NCBI RefSeq assembly: GCF_022095675.1
Contig: NZ_JAHYSG010000167.1
Span: forward strand, 1 to 20,007
DNA: 20,007 nt
Source of the DNA: Dactylosporangium sp. AC04546
GTDB lineage: Bacteria; Actinomycetota; Actinomycetes; Mycobacteriales; Micromonosporaceae
Reading direction: 5' to 3'
This document shows, piece after piece, positions 1 to 8,325 of this stretch. Both the position numbers and the translations under genes were made by a program. Within the stretch, counting starts at the first letter, position 1, and every line of letters begins with the position of its first letter. A model generated the notes under the pieces. It did no database searches and was not told the DNA's origin. It saw only the letters and a program-made list of their open reading frames with translations.

Positions 1-2
1 GG

Positions 3-2141
3 TCAGCGGCTCGGGACGCGGGCGGTGCCTCGGGCGACCGGGGGCTGGGCGCGGCGGCGGGCCAGGGCGCGCGGGGCCCACCAGTTCAGGTCGCCGAGGA
101 GGGTCATCACCGCGGGCAGGAGCAGGCCGCGCACGACCGTCACGTCGAGGATCACCGCGATGGCCATGCCGACGCCGATTTCCTTGACCGCGACCAGGCC
201 GCCGGTGGCGAAGCCGAGGAAGACGATCGTGATGCAGACCGCGGCCGCCGTGACCACCGGGCCGGAGCGGGTGATGCCCCGCAGAACGGCGCGGTCGTTG
301 TCGGGGCGGGCAAGGTACTCCTCGCGGATCCGCGACAGCAGGAAGACCTCGTAGTCCATCGACAGGCCGAAGATGAACACGAACAGCAGCAGTGGTGTCG
401 TCAGGTCCAGGGCGCCCCACGAGTCGAACCGCAGGATCGGCTCGCCCCAGCCCCACTGGAAGAGCGCCACCAGGGCCCCCAGCGTGGCCAGGAAGGTGAG
501 GGCGTTGAGCAGCATCGCCTTGACCGGGACGACGAGCGAGTCGGTCAGGGCGTACAGCAGGATCAGCATGGCCAGGACGACCGCGGCCACCACGTACGGC
601 AGGCGGCCGACGACCGAGTCCTGGTAGTCGACGACCTTCGCCGCCTCGCCGCCGACCAGGACGGGGAAGGCCGGGCGGTCGGCGCGGACGGCCCGGACCA
701 CCTCGCGCGACTGCTTGCCGGCGGTGGCGCCGGCCGGGATCAGGTCGATGATGACCGTGCCGGCGTCGACCTCGTCGCGGACGGTGAGCCGCACGACCCC
801 CGGCAGCTTCATGAGGTCGTTGAGGTAGTCGCGGGCCTGCGGGGTGGTCGGGTCGACGGTCGCGACGACCGTCACGGGGGCCGCCTCGCTCCTGGTGAAC
901 AGTGCCTGCCGAGCCTCGTACGCCCGGCGCTCCTCGACGCCCGAGGGCAGCGCCCGCGCGTCGGAGTTGGCGAAGTTGGCGCCCAGCAGGGGCGCGGCGA
1001 GGACGAGCAGGCCGACCGTCACCATCAGCGCCACGACGGACGGGCGGCGCTGGGCAGTGCTCGCCAGCCGGGCCAGCACCGACCCGCGGGGGAGCCACCG
1101 CAGGCGGGCCAGCGCCCGGGTCACCCAGGTCTCCGCGCCCGCGGCGGGGATGTGCCGGTGGGCGGTGACGATCAGGGCGGGCACGAGCGTCAGGGCCAGC
1201 GCGGTGACCAGCAGTACCACCACGAGGCCTCCGACGGCCATGGACGCGAGCAGCGGCTCGGCGAACATGGCGAGCCCGGCGAGGGCCACCGCGACGGCCA
1301 GGCCGGAGATCGCGACCGCACGCCCGGCGTGCCGCATGGCGGTCGCGACGGCCGTCTCGGGGTCGGTGCCGCCGGCCCGCTCCTCCCGGTAGCGGGCGAC
1401 GATGAGTAGGGCGTAGTCGACGGCCAGGCCGAGGCCGAGCAGGGTGACGATGTTCAGCGAGAACTCGCCCACGGGGCCGAGCAGGCTGACGGCCAGCAGC
1501 ACCAGGAACGTGACGCTCACGCCGACGACCGCCGCGGCCAGCGGGAGGCCCGCCGCCACGACGCCGCCGAAGACGACGATGAGGGCGACGAGGAGCAGCG
1601 CGAACGCCACCGACTCGCCGACGGCGAGGTCGCGCACCGCCTGCTCGCCGAAGGCCCGCTCGGCGAGGTGGTCGCCGCCGACGAGCACCGACGGCGCCTG
1701 GATGCGGTGGAGCCGGTTGCGGACCTGGTCCTCGAGCGACTCCAGCTTCGCGGGGGCGAGGTCCTCGGCCAGCTCGACCAGCACCATCGTGCTGCGGTCG
1801 TCGGCCCCGGTCGGCGCGCCGCGGGTGGTGAGGTCCTCGACCTTGACCACGCCGGGCAGCTTGCGCAGCTCGGTCGCCGTGTCCGTCACCGAGCGCACGA
1901 GGTCGGGGCTGGTCAGGTCGACGTCGCGGATCACGGCGTAGACGACGGGGCCGTCGGCGGAGTGCTCGGTCACCAGCCGCTCGGCCTGGGCCGCCTCGGC
2001 GTCGGCGCTCAGCGCGTCGACCGGCCGCAGTCGGTCGAACAGCTGGCCGCCGGCGCCCACGCCGACGACGAGGGCCACCACCCAGGCCGCGAGGACGAGC
2101 CCGCGCCGGCGGGCGACGAACCGTCCCAGGGACTCGAACAC
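3..2141 (-). CDS. MMPL/RND-family membrane transporter
   Basis: A complete 712-residue integral membrane protein of the MMPL family, which uses the proton gradient to move lipids or hydrophobic compounds across actinobacterial membranes; the substrate here cannot be read. The two-fold RND layout is clear: one N-terminal helix (about 13-30), a soluble loop (about 35-170), five or so helices (176-325), a second helix start (367-386), a second soluble loop (390-510), and a last bundle (512-680). The paired family motifs are visible as GLAVDYALLIVARYREE (238-254) and GLSMDYEVFLLSRIREE (592-608), each with the Asp-Tyr pair that belongs to proton relay in this family. Start is GTG at 2141 with GGAGG four bases upstream. 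It lies 67 bp after the sugar dehydrogenase gene on the same strand, with a hairpin between, so it is probably a separate transcript or one fed by read-through. The stop codon sits at the window edge, so downstream partners are unseen. Confidence 0.93.
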   Translation of the reverse strand: MFESLGRFVARRRGLVLAAWVVALVVGVGAGGQLFDRLRPVDALSADAEAAQAERLVTEHSADGPVVYAVIRDVDLTSPDLVRSVTDTATELRKLPGVVKVEDLTTRGAPTGADDRSTMVLVELAEDLAPAKLESLEDQVRNRLHRIQAPSVLVGGDHLAERAFGEQAVRDLAVGESVAFALLLVALIVVFGGVVAAGLPLAAAVVGVSVTFLVLLAVSLLGPVGEFSLNIVTLLGLGLAVDYALLIVARYREERAGGTDPETAVATAMRHAGRAVAISGLAVAVALAGLAMFAEPLLASMAVGGLVVVLLVTALALTLVPALIVTAHRHIPAAGAETWVTRALARLRWLPRGSVLARLASTAQRRPSVVALMVTVGLLVLAAPLLGANFANSDARALPSGVEERRAYEARQALFTRSEAAPVTVVATVDPTTPQARDYLNDLMKLPGVVRLTVRDEVDAGTVIIDLIPAGATAGKQSREVVRAVRADRPAFPVLVGGEAAKVVDYQDSVVGRLPYVVAAVVLAMLILLYALTDSLVVPVKAMLLNALTFLATLGALVALFQWGWGEPILRFDSWGALDLTTPLLLFVFIFGLSMDYEVFLLSRIREEYLARPDNDRAVLRGITRSGPVVTAAAVCITIVFLGFATGGLVAVKEIGVGMAIAVILDVTVVRGLLLPAVMTLLGDLNWWAPRALARRRAQPPVARGTARVPSR

Positions 2142-2172
2142 GATGCCTCCGCGTAGTTGTGCGCATGCCGGT

Positions 2173-2197
2173 GAGGCCGGGGACGGGCCCCGGCCTC
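2173..2197 (-). terminator. Hairpin terminator after the dehydrogenase gene
   Basis: A perfect 10-bp stem (GAGGCCGGGG with CCCCGGCCTC) with a 5-base loop lies just downstream of the dehydrogenase stop at 2209, between it and the MMPL start. No U-tract follows, as is common in actinomycetes. It may only attenuate read-through into the MMPL gene. Confidence 0.6.
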
Positions 2198-2208
2198 CGG
2201 CGCGACGG

Positions 2209-5200
2209 TCAGGACGCTACCGCGAGCACTTCCAGCTCGAAGATGCGCGCCGCCAGGTTGCCGCTGTTGCTCGGTGTGATGATCTTGAGTCGGACGTACC
2301 GCGCGGTGCCGGCCACCGGCGTCGTGGTCACGTTCGCCGCGTTGGCCTTCACGCTCGCCGCCGTCGTCCAGTTGATGCCGTCGGTGCTCACCAGGATGTC
2401 GAAGTCCTTGGTGTTCCAGCCGACCGACTCGCCGCCGGCGCCGGCGTGCCGGACGACGACCGTGTTCAGCGTGTACGCGGCGCCGAGGTCGACCTGCAGC
2501 CACTTGTCGGCGATCTGCGGCGAGCCGCACCACCGGTCGGCGGCGCCGCCGGTCCAGCTGCCGTTGACCGCCTTGTCGGGGGTCTCGGTGAGGCTGCACG
2601 ACTGGGTGGCGTTCGCCGTCTTACCGCGGGCGACGTTCGTCAGCTGCGGCGGCGTGCCGGCCAGGCCGAGCACCTCCAGCTCGAAGATGCGCGCCGCCAG
2701 GTTGCCGCTGTTGCTCGGCGTGATGATCTTGAGCCGGACGTACCGTGCGGTGCCGGTGACGTCGCTCGTGGTCACGTTGGCGGCGTTGCCGCGGACGCTC
2801 GCCCCGGTGCGCCAGATGGTCCCGTCGTCCGACAGCAGGATGTCGAAGTCCTTGGTGTTCCAGCCGGCCGACTCGCCACCGGCCCCGGCGTGGCGGACCA
2901 CGACCGAGTTGAGCGTGGCCTTGGCGCCGAGGTCGACCTGCAGCCACTTGTCGGCGATCTGCGGCGAGCCGCACCAGCGGTCGGTTCCGCCGCCGGTGAT
3001 GCTGCCGTTGACCGCCTTCTCCGGGCCCTCCGACAGGCTGCAGGACTGGGTGCTCGTGGCCACCTTGTTCAGCGCCAGGTTGGTCGGCTCCGGCTCTGGT
3101 TGCGAGCCCATCACCTCGAGCTCGAAGATGCGGGCCGCCAGGTTGCCGCTGTTGCTCGGCGTGATGATCTGCAGCCGCACGTACCGCGCGGTCCCGGTCA
3201 CCGGGCTCGTGGTGACGTTCGCCGAGTTGCCGCGCACGGCCGCCCCGGTGCGCCAGGTGGTCCCGTTGTCGGAGAGCTGGATGTCGAAGTCCTTGGTGTT
3301 CCAGCCGGCCGACTCACCGCCGGCCCCCGCGTGCCGGACGACCACGGAGTCGAGGTTGTACTTCGAGCCCAGGTCGACCTGGAGCCACTTGTCGGTCACC
3401 TGCGGCGAGCCGCACCACCGGTCGGCCGCGCCGCCGGTCCAGCTGCCGTTGACCGTCTTGTCGGGCGTCTCGGTGAGGCTGCACGACTGGGTGGCGGTGG
3501 CCGGCCGGTTCAGGGCCAGGTTGGTCAGGTCGGGCGAGGCGGAGCCGGGGTTGCCCAGCACCTCCAGCTCGAAGATGCGGGCCGCCGGGTTGCCGCTGTT
3601 GCTCGGGGTCACGATCTTGAGCCGGACGTATCGCGCCTTGCCGTCGACGGCGTTCGCGGTCACGTTGGCGGCGTTGCCCCGCACGGTCGCCCCGGTGCGC
3701 CAGGTCGAGCCGTCGGTGGAGAGCTGGATGTCGAAGTCCTTGGTGTTCCAGCCGGTCGACTCGCCGCCGGCCCCGGCGTGCCGCACGACGACCGAGCTCA
3801 CTGAGTACGACTTGCCGAGGTCGACCTGCAGCCACTTGTCGGCGATCTGCGGCGAGCCGCACCACCGGTCGGTGGCGCCGCCGGAGATGCTGCCGTTGAC
3901 CGCCTTGTCCGGCGTCTCGTCGAGGCTGCACGACTGCGTGCCGGTCGCCACCTTGTTGAGGGCGAGGTTCGCCACCGGGGTCGAGGCGTAGGTCGCGGTC
4001 ACCGTGGCCGGCGCGGCCGGCGCGGTGAACACGTGGGTCTGCGCCCCGTTGTCCGACCACTTCGTGAAGTTGTACTGGTTGGGGAAGATGATCTGCGGCG
4101 TCGCCGCGCTGACCGTCATCGTCGAGCCCTGGATGAGCCGCAGCGTGAACGGCGTGGCCGCGTCGACCGTGCCCACGGTCAGGTTGAGCCCGGGCGTGCT
4201 GGTCGTGAACGTCACGTCGACGGTCTTCGGATCCAGCCGCCGCACCGCCGTGTGCGTGAGGCCCTCCGAGTCGGTGGCGGTGAGGGCCAGTTCGACGTAG
4301 GACGGGTACTCGTGGTCGGGTGCGACGAACGACCCGGACGGCCCGGTGTAGTCGCCGAGCACGTGCTGGTGGCAGCTGGTCAGGGTGGCGCAGTGCTGCA
4401 GCCGCACCTGCCAGCGCAGCTTGTCGGCGGGAATGGCCCCGTCCTGCGGGTCGGTCGCCTGGCCGGAGAAGTTCACCGTGTCGCCGGCCGCCCACGTGGC
4501 GCCCTCGGCGGGCCCGTCGATGGTGGCCACCGGTGCGCCGACCCCGGCGAGGATCTGGATCGTCTTGTCGCTGGTCGCGCCGAGGGTGTCGGTCACCCGC
4601 AACCGGGCGGTATGGATGCCCGCGGTGGTGTATGTGAACGTGGCCTTGGCGCCGGTGGCGTCCGTCGTGCCGTCGTTGGTGAAGTCCCAGGCGTAGGTCA
4701 GCCGGCCGATGTCACCGGCGTCGGTGTCGGAGGAGCCGCTGCCGTCGAACGCCACGGTCAGGGGGATCTCGCCGCTGGTCGGCGCGGCGGTCACCGCGGC
4801 CATCGGCGGCACGTTGCCGTCGTAGTACCGCAGCCGGCGGACCGTGCCGCCGATGTGGTCGACGTAGTACACCTCGCCGCCGGGGCCGATCTTCAGGTCG
4901 ACGGGGGTGGCGGCGGTCGTCACGAACGGCTCGATGTTCGCCGGGTTCGGCAGCGCGCCCGCGCTCGGTGCCTTCATCGCCCAGATGCAGTTGCGCGAGT
5001 AGTCGGCGAAGAACAGGGCACCGCGGTAGGCCGCCGGATACGGGCCGGAGTTGGGGTAGAAGGCCAGACCGGTCGACGACGAGCCGCCGGTGCCGCAGCC
5101 GTCGCCGGACACCACATTCTGGCCGTGCCGCCAGGCGAAGTACGGGTTGACGGGCGGCGTCCCGATATACAGCGACTCGCACAGCGGGAGGTCGGCGTTG

Positions 5201-6213
5201 TCGAACGCCGGCTGCCGCTCCGCGCCCTCGTAGCAGGGCCAGCCGTAGTTGGTCACCGCGGCCGTCGGCGAGACGACCCGGTCGATCTCCTCCCAGCGGG
5301 ACCAACCGGTGTCGGCGACCCAGACCTCGTTGGTGCCCGGCCGCACCGCCAGCCGGTACGGGTTGCGGAAGCCGTAGGCGACGATCCGCTTCGCGTTCGC
5401 GTCCGGGCTGCCCGAGGCCGGGTTGCCGGCCATCGCGGCGCCGGTGTTCGGGTCGAGCCGCACCAGCGCGCCGCTCAGGCCGGCCGGGTCGGTGTCGGTG
5501 CGCACGTCCTGCGCCCGCAGGGAGCCGCCCTCCTTGACGGGGTCGCCGCACGGGTTGGGCGGGCTGCCGAACTGCCCGTAGTCGGCGGAGGTGTAGCTGG
5601 CGCCGTCGCCCGACGACGCGTAGAGCGCGCCGTCGGAGCCGAAGACGATGTCGCCGATCGAGTGGCCCACGAACTGCTGGCACCAGTCGGAGATCAGCAC
5701 CTGCTCGCTGCCGGTCATGGTGTCGCCGGCGGCCTGCAGCCGGGACAGTTTGCCGGAGATGACGCAGTTGCCCTGGTTGGCCAGTTCGCCGCAGTTGTCG
5801 TTGTAGACCGGGGCCGTCCCGCCGAGCGGCGCGTCGTAGGCGTACAGCACGTAGACCCACGGGTTGGTGGGGAAGTTCGGCGGCAGGGCCAGCCCGAGCA
5901 GCCCGCGGTCGCTGGTGCTGTGGACCTTCTCGGTCAGGTCGGCGAAGACCGTCGGCGTGGTGTCCGCGAGGCCGTCGAAGACCTTGATCAGGCCGCGCTT
6001 CTCGGCGACGAAGATCCGGCCGTCGGGCGCGAATTCGATCTTCGTCGGGCGGTCGAGCCCGGCCAGCACGACCTGCTCCTGGAAGCCGCTCGGCACGGCG
6101 GCCGCACTCGTCGCCGGAAGGCCCGCGACCGCTGTGGCGATCACGACCGCGGCGCCGGCCGCGACGACGGCGAACGTCGTCAGGCTCGACACCAGCCGCT
6201 GGCGAACGGTCAT
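2209..6213 (-). CDS. Secreted glucose/sorbosone dehydrogenase-like protein with PKD and four discoidin domains
   Basis: A 1334-residue exported protein. A signal peptide (1 to about 38, long Ala/Val core) is followed by a glucose/sorbosone dehydrogenase beta-propeller (about 42-465), the family of PQQ-dependent soluble sugar oxidases. Family blocks are visible: GHSIGDIVFGSDGALYASSGD (183-203) and YGFRNPYRLAVRP (280-292) followed by a WEEID segment (307-311). A PKD domain (about 470-556) and an Ig-like/unclassified stretch (560-745) follow, then four F5/8-type C (discoidin) carbohydrate-binding domains from about 748 to the end. I chose ATG 6213 because GGAGG lies five bases upstream and the signal peptide starts there; an in-frame ATG at 6309 has no ribosome site. 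The enzyme probably oxidises sugars at a glycan surface, anchored by the discoidin array. It sits downstream of a glucuronoyl esterase on the same strand, supporting a role in plant polysaccharide use. The exact substrate and use of PQQ are inferred from the family. Confidence 0.9.
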   Translation of the reverse strand: MTVRQRLVSSLTTFAVVAAGAAVVIATAVAGLPATSAAAVPSGFQEQVVLAGLDRPTKIEFAPDGRIFVAEKRGLIKVFDGLADTTPTVFADLTEKVHSTSDRGLLGLALPPNFPTNPWVYVLYAYDAPLGGTAPVYNDNCGELANQGNCVISGKLSRLQAAGDTMTGSEQVLISDWCQQFVGHSIGDIVFGSDGALYASSGDGASYTSADYGQFGSPPNPCGDPVKEGGSLRAQDVRTDTDPAGLSGALVRLDPNTGAAMAGNPASGSPDANAKRIVAYGFRNPYRLAVRPGTNEVWVADTGWSRWEEIDRVVSPTAAVTNYGWPCYEGAERQPAFDNADLPLCESLYIGTPPVNPYFAWRHGQNVVSGDGCGTGGSSSTGLAFYPNSGPYPAAYRGALFFADYSRNCIWAMKAPSAGALPNPANIEPFVTTAATPVDLKIGPGGEVYYVDHIGGTVRRLRYYDGNVPPMAAVTAAPTSGEIPLTVAFDGSGSSDTDAGDIGRLTYAWDFTNDGTTDATGAKATFTYTTAGIHTARLRVTDTLGATSDKTIQILAGVGAPVATIDGPAEGATWAAGDTVNFSGQATDPQDGAIPADKLRWQVRLQHCATLTSCHQHVLGDYTGPSGSFVAPDHEYPSYVELALTATDSEGLTHTAVRRLDPKTVDVTFTTSTPGLNLTVGTVDAATPFTLRLIQGSTMTVSAATPQIIFPNQYNFTKWSDNGAQTHVFTAPAAPATVTATYASTPVANLALNKVATGTQSCSLDETPDKAVNGSISGGATDRWCGSPQIADKWLQVDLGKSYSVSSVVVRHAGAGGESTGWNTKDFDIQLSTDGSTWRTGATVRGNAANVTANAVDGKARYVRLKIVTPSNSGNPAARIFELEVLGNPGSASPDLTNLALNRPATATQSCSLTETPDKTVNGSWTGGAADRWCGSPQVTDKWLQVDLGSKYNLDSVVVRHAGAGGESAGWNTKDFDIQLSDNGTTWRTGAAVRGNSANVTTSPVTGTARYVRLQIITPSNSGNLAARIFELEVMGSQPEPEPTNLALNKVATSTQSCSLSEGPEKAVNGSITGGGTDRWCGSPQIADKWLQVDLGAKATLNSVVVRHAGAGGESAGWNTKDFDILLSDDGTIWRTGASVRGNAANVTTSDVTGTARYVRLKIITPSNSGNLAARIFELEVLGLAGTPPQLTNVARGKTANATQSCSLTETPDKAVNGSWTGGAADRWCGSPQIADKWLQVDLGAAYTLNTVVVRHAGAGGESVGWNTKDFDILVSTDGINWTTAASVKANAANVTTTPVAGTARYVRLKIITPSNSGNLAARIFELEVLAVAS
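2215..3970 (-). repeat. Four tandem discoidin-domain coding repeats, period about 444 bp
   Basis: The same DNA block recurs four times: the anchor CTCGAAGATG appears with its AGATG at 2241, 2685, 3126 and 3573, giving periods of 444, 441 and 447 bp, all multiples of three. Each copy encodes one F5/8C domain with the shared cores TQSCSL, DRWCGSPQ, DKWLQVDLG, VVVRHAGAGGES and GWNTKDFDI. In protein order, copies 1 and 3 share NGSI(S/T)GG while copies 2 and 4 share NGSWTGGAADRWC, an alternating pattern. Confidence 0.92.
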
Positions 6214-6218
6214 CGATA

Positions 6219-6223
6219 CCTCC
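6219..6223 (-). promoter_or_regulatory. Ribosome binding site deciding the dehydrogenase start
   Basis: GGAGG on the minus strand, five bases before ATG 6213. It is the only good Shine-Dalgarno near the possible starts and excludes the upstream ATG at 6309. Confidence 0.75.
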
Positions 6224-6337
6224 GTGACGGGGTATGTGGAGCGATCACGCGGCGCGACGAGAGGCGCTGGGGGAGTGTTCATCATGATCGGCTCCGGGGC
6301 AGCCGTCATGGTAACAACGCGTATGGATCAGCGCTAA

Positions 6338-6364
6338 GGGCCCGACGCCATCGGCGCCGGGCCC
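6338..6364 (-). terminator. Hairpin terminator after the glucuronoyl esterase gene
   Basis: GGGCCCGACGCC pairs with GGCGCCGGGCCC over 12 positions with one mismatch and a 3-base loop. It lies 19 bases past the esterase stop at 6383 and before the dehydrogenase start, so the two genes probably have separate transcripts. Confidence 0.6.
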
Positions 6365-6382
6365 GTGGTACGCGGGCGGTAC

Positions 6383-8038
6383 CTACCGCGCGGTGCAGGA
6401 GGGCGTGAGCCCGGTGCCGGTGCCGGTGCCCTGGAAGCCGAACTCGGTGGACTGGCCGGCGGCGAGCGTGCCGTTGTAGGCGACGTTCGTGAACTGGACC
6501 GCGCCGCTGTTCGCGCTGCGGTTGGCGTTCCAGGCGTTGGTGATGGTCGCGCCCGCCGGCAGCGTCGCGCCGACCGTCCAGCCGGTGATCGCTGCGGTAC
6601 CGGCGGTGACGCGGATCGTCGCGACGAAGCCGCCCTGCCACTGGTTGATCGAAGCGGTCGCGGAGCAGCCGCCCGGTGGCGGCACCGACACCGACGGTGA
6701 CGCCGAGGGCGAGGCTGACTGCGATGCCGACTGGGATACCGACGGAGATGCCGACGGGGACGACGACGCCGAGGACGACGGGAGGGTGCCGCCGAGGGTC
6801 GGTGTCGTCCAGTCGCGCCAGTCGGCGAGGTTGCCGGCCGCGCGGCTGGAGATTCGCATGGCGCCGGGCGCATTGCCGGTTTTCAGCAGGTACTTCTGAA
6901 TGTGCTGCTGCAGAGGAGTGCGCCATTCCGGTCGATTGGCGCAGTGTGTGCCGTCCTGGACATCCGACCAGTAGGTGATGTTCTCGCCCACGCCCAGGGC
7001 CTTGTAGACCTCGGCGCCGCCGAGGGCCGCGACGCTCGCGGACTTCGGGCCCAGGTTCACGATGTGCGGGTTGTCCATGATGAACAGGCCGCGCGGGGCG
7101 ACCATGGCCACCATCTCGTGGGTGTCGACCGGCAGCCGGGTCGGGCTGCCCGTGAACGAGCCGAACGCGTCGCCCAGCCACGGCTGCTCGCCGTAGGCGC
7201 TGCTCAGGCTCTGTGCCCCCTCGCCCGGGATGCCGCGGAAGATGGGCACGCCGGCGCTGCCCGACTCGATCGGCATGGTGAGGGCGATGCGCTGGTCGAA
7301 CGCGCCGATGACGAAGGCGCCCTTGCCGAACCGGGAGCAGCCGGTCACGCCGGTCGCGTCGGCGCGCAGGACGCTGCCGCCGGACTGCTCGATGACGTCG
7401 ATGATCCGGCTGACGCCCCAGGCCCAGGCCATGAGCAGGCCGGTCGGGCTCGACGAGCCGTAGATCGTGTAGAACGCACCCTGCTTGTTGGTGCGGGGCG
7501 TGCCCTCGCGGCCGACCGAGTACGGGTCGTAGCTGATGACGGCGGCGCCGGCGGCCTTGATGGCGGCGGTGTCCGCGCCGAAGCCGCCCACCACCACGAC
7601 CGCGGGGAACGGTCCGGTACCGCTGGGCAGGTCGACGCTCGCCGAGAAGCTGGAGCTGCGGCCGTTGTGCGACACGTTCACGGTGATGCCCGTCCGCGAG
7701 ACGGTGCCGGTGACGCTGGACGGTTTCGCGGGCTTCTCGCCGTACACGAACTTCTCGGCGAGCTTCTTGATCAGGGTCCGCTGGCACCGCCAGTCGGCCT
7801 TGGTGGTGATGCGGGAGCCGTCGAGACGCTTGAACGGGTCGGGGAGCCGGGCGTTGGTGGGCAGCGCGCCCGCGTCGGGCAGCGCCGGCACCGGGCAGTC
7901 GGCACCCTCGTCCTCGACGCCCGCGGCGGCGGCCTGGGCGGTCGTGGTCCGGGCCAGCACGGTCACCGCGCCCACGAGGGCGAGGGTCACCGCCACCGCC
8001 AGGACGACCACCGCCGGGCGGGAGGTTCGGTTGATCAC
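6383..8038 (-). CDS. Secreted CE15 glucuronoyl esterase-like enzyme with C-terminal CBM2
   Basis: A 551-residue exported enzyme of carbohydrate esterase family 15. The family cleaves ester bonds between lignin alcohols and 4-O-methylglucuronic acid side chains of xylan. After a signal peptide (about 1-35) comes an alpha/beta-hydrolase domain (about 45-390). The CE15 nucleophile block GCSRFGKGA is at 233-241 with Ser235; Glu258 in MPIESGSAG and His365 in DGTHC complete the expected Ser-Glu-His triad. A Ser/Pro/Ala linker (about 420-456) leads to a family 2 carbohydrate-binding module (458-548) bounded by Cys458 and Cys548, with Trp467, Trp487 and Trp503 as likely cellulose-contact aromatics. 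Start is GTG 8038, since AGGAG lies six bases upstream and the signal peptide begins there; the open frame upstream reads as non-coding. It is divergent from the Cys-repeat protein. Cellulose anchoring and lignin-carbohydrate ester cleavage are inferred from the families. Confidence 0.92.
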   Translation of the reverse strand: MINRTSRPAVVVLAVAVTLALVGAVTVLARTTTAQAAAAGVEDEGADCPVPALPDAGALPTNARLPDPFKRLDGSRITTKADWRCQRTLIKKLAEKFVYGEKPAKPSSVTGTVSRTGITVNVSHNGRSSSFSASVDLPSGTGPFPAVVVVGGFGADTAAIKAAGAAVISYDPYSVGREGTPRTNKQGAFYTIYGSSSPTGLLMAWAWGVSRIIDVIEQSGGSVLRADATGVTGCSRFGKGAFVIGAFDQRIALTMPIESGSAGVPIFRGIPGEGAQSLSSAYGEQPWLGDAFGSFTGSPTRLPVDTHEMVAMVAPRGLFIMDNPHIVNLGPKSASVAALGGAEVYKALGVGENITYWSDVQDGTHCANRPEWRTPLQQHIQKYLLKTGNAPGAMRISSRAAGNLADWRDWTTPTLGGTLPSSSASSSPSASPSVSQSASQSASPSASPSVSVPPPGGCSATASINQWQGGFVATIRVTAGTAAITGWTVGATLPAGATITNAWNANRSANSGAVQFTNVAYNGTLAAGQSTEFGFQGTGTGTGLTPSCTAR

Positions 8039-8044
8039 CGGGCG

Positions 8045-8049
8045 CTCCT
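8045..8049 (-). promoter_or_regulatory. Ribosome binding site for the GTG start of the CE15 gene
   Basis: AGGAG on the minus strand (within AAAGGAGC), six bases from GTG 8038. It settles a non-ATG start inside a frame that stays open for another 273 bases. Confidence 0.75.
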
Positions 8050-8092
8050 TTCCTGGAAAATTGCGCTCAGCGTCGAGCAATATTTCGGCGAC

Positions 8093-8098
8093 TGTCAA
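8093..8098 (-). promoter_or_regulatory. Candidate -35 box for the CE15 gene
   Basis: A perfect TTGACA on the minus strand, 55 bases upstream of the GTG start, in the AT-richer part of the divergent intergenic region. The hexamer about 17 bases downstream is a poor -10, so this is only a candidate. Confidence 0.35.
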
Positions 8099-8172
8099 TG
8101 TCGTGGCCATGTTGAGAGCCGCGTTGTGCTGGTCGGACGGCAGCGGTCGATGTACGCACGTGAAAACAGACG

Positions 8173-8220
8173 TTTCGAAAAACGCCAGCTCGGCGGTACA
8201 ACACCTGGAAATGTTTCGAA
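8173..8220. promoter_or_regulatory. Candidate paired operators with TTTCGAAA cores
   Basis: In the 287-bp divergent region between the CE15 gene and the Cys-repeat gene, TTTCGAAA (8173-8180) and a second TTCGAA (8215-8220) lie about 41 bp apart centre to centre, close to four helical turns. The second overlaps GGAAATGTTTCG (8207-8218), a GAAA-N2-TTTC dyad of the kind bound by LacI-type sugar regulators. GAAA/TTTC-type elements are known near xylanase genes of streptomycetes. The regulator is not in this window. Confidence 0.4.
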
Positions 8221-8325
8221 GTCCGTTTCGGGCGGAATGTCCCACCGGGCCGCCGGGCTCAACGGCGCGTGCGACCATCGATGCATCCCGCGCCATCGCG
8301 TGGAACTTCACGGGGGAGTTCTGCC

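Noticed and set aside
2215..3970. Regular repeats considered as a CRISPR array
   Set aside because: The period is about 444 bp and all of it is in-frame coding for discoidin domains.
2143..3991. Long repetitive plus-strand open frames
   Set aside because: They repeat only because the discoidin array lies on the other strand; composition is shadow-like, with no start site or family match.
6489..6899. Plus-strand frame with Asp/Gly repeats resembling calcium-binding motifs
   Set aside because: It is the exact antisense of the Ser/Pro/Ala linker and CBM2 of the CE15 esterase, whose own frame has full family motifs; the acidic pattern is a by-product.
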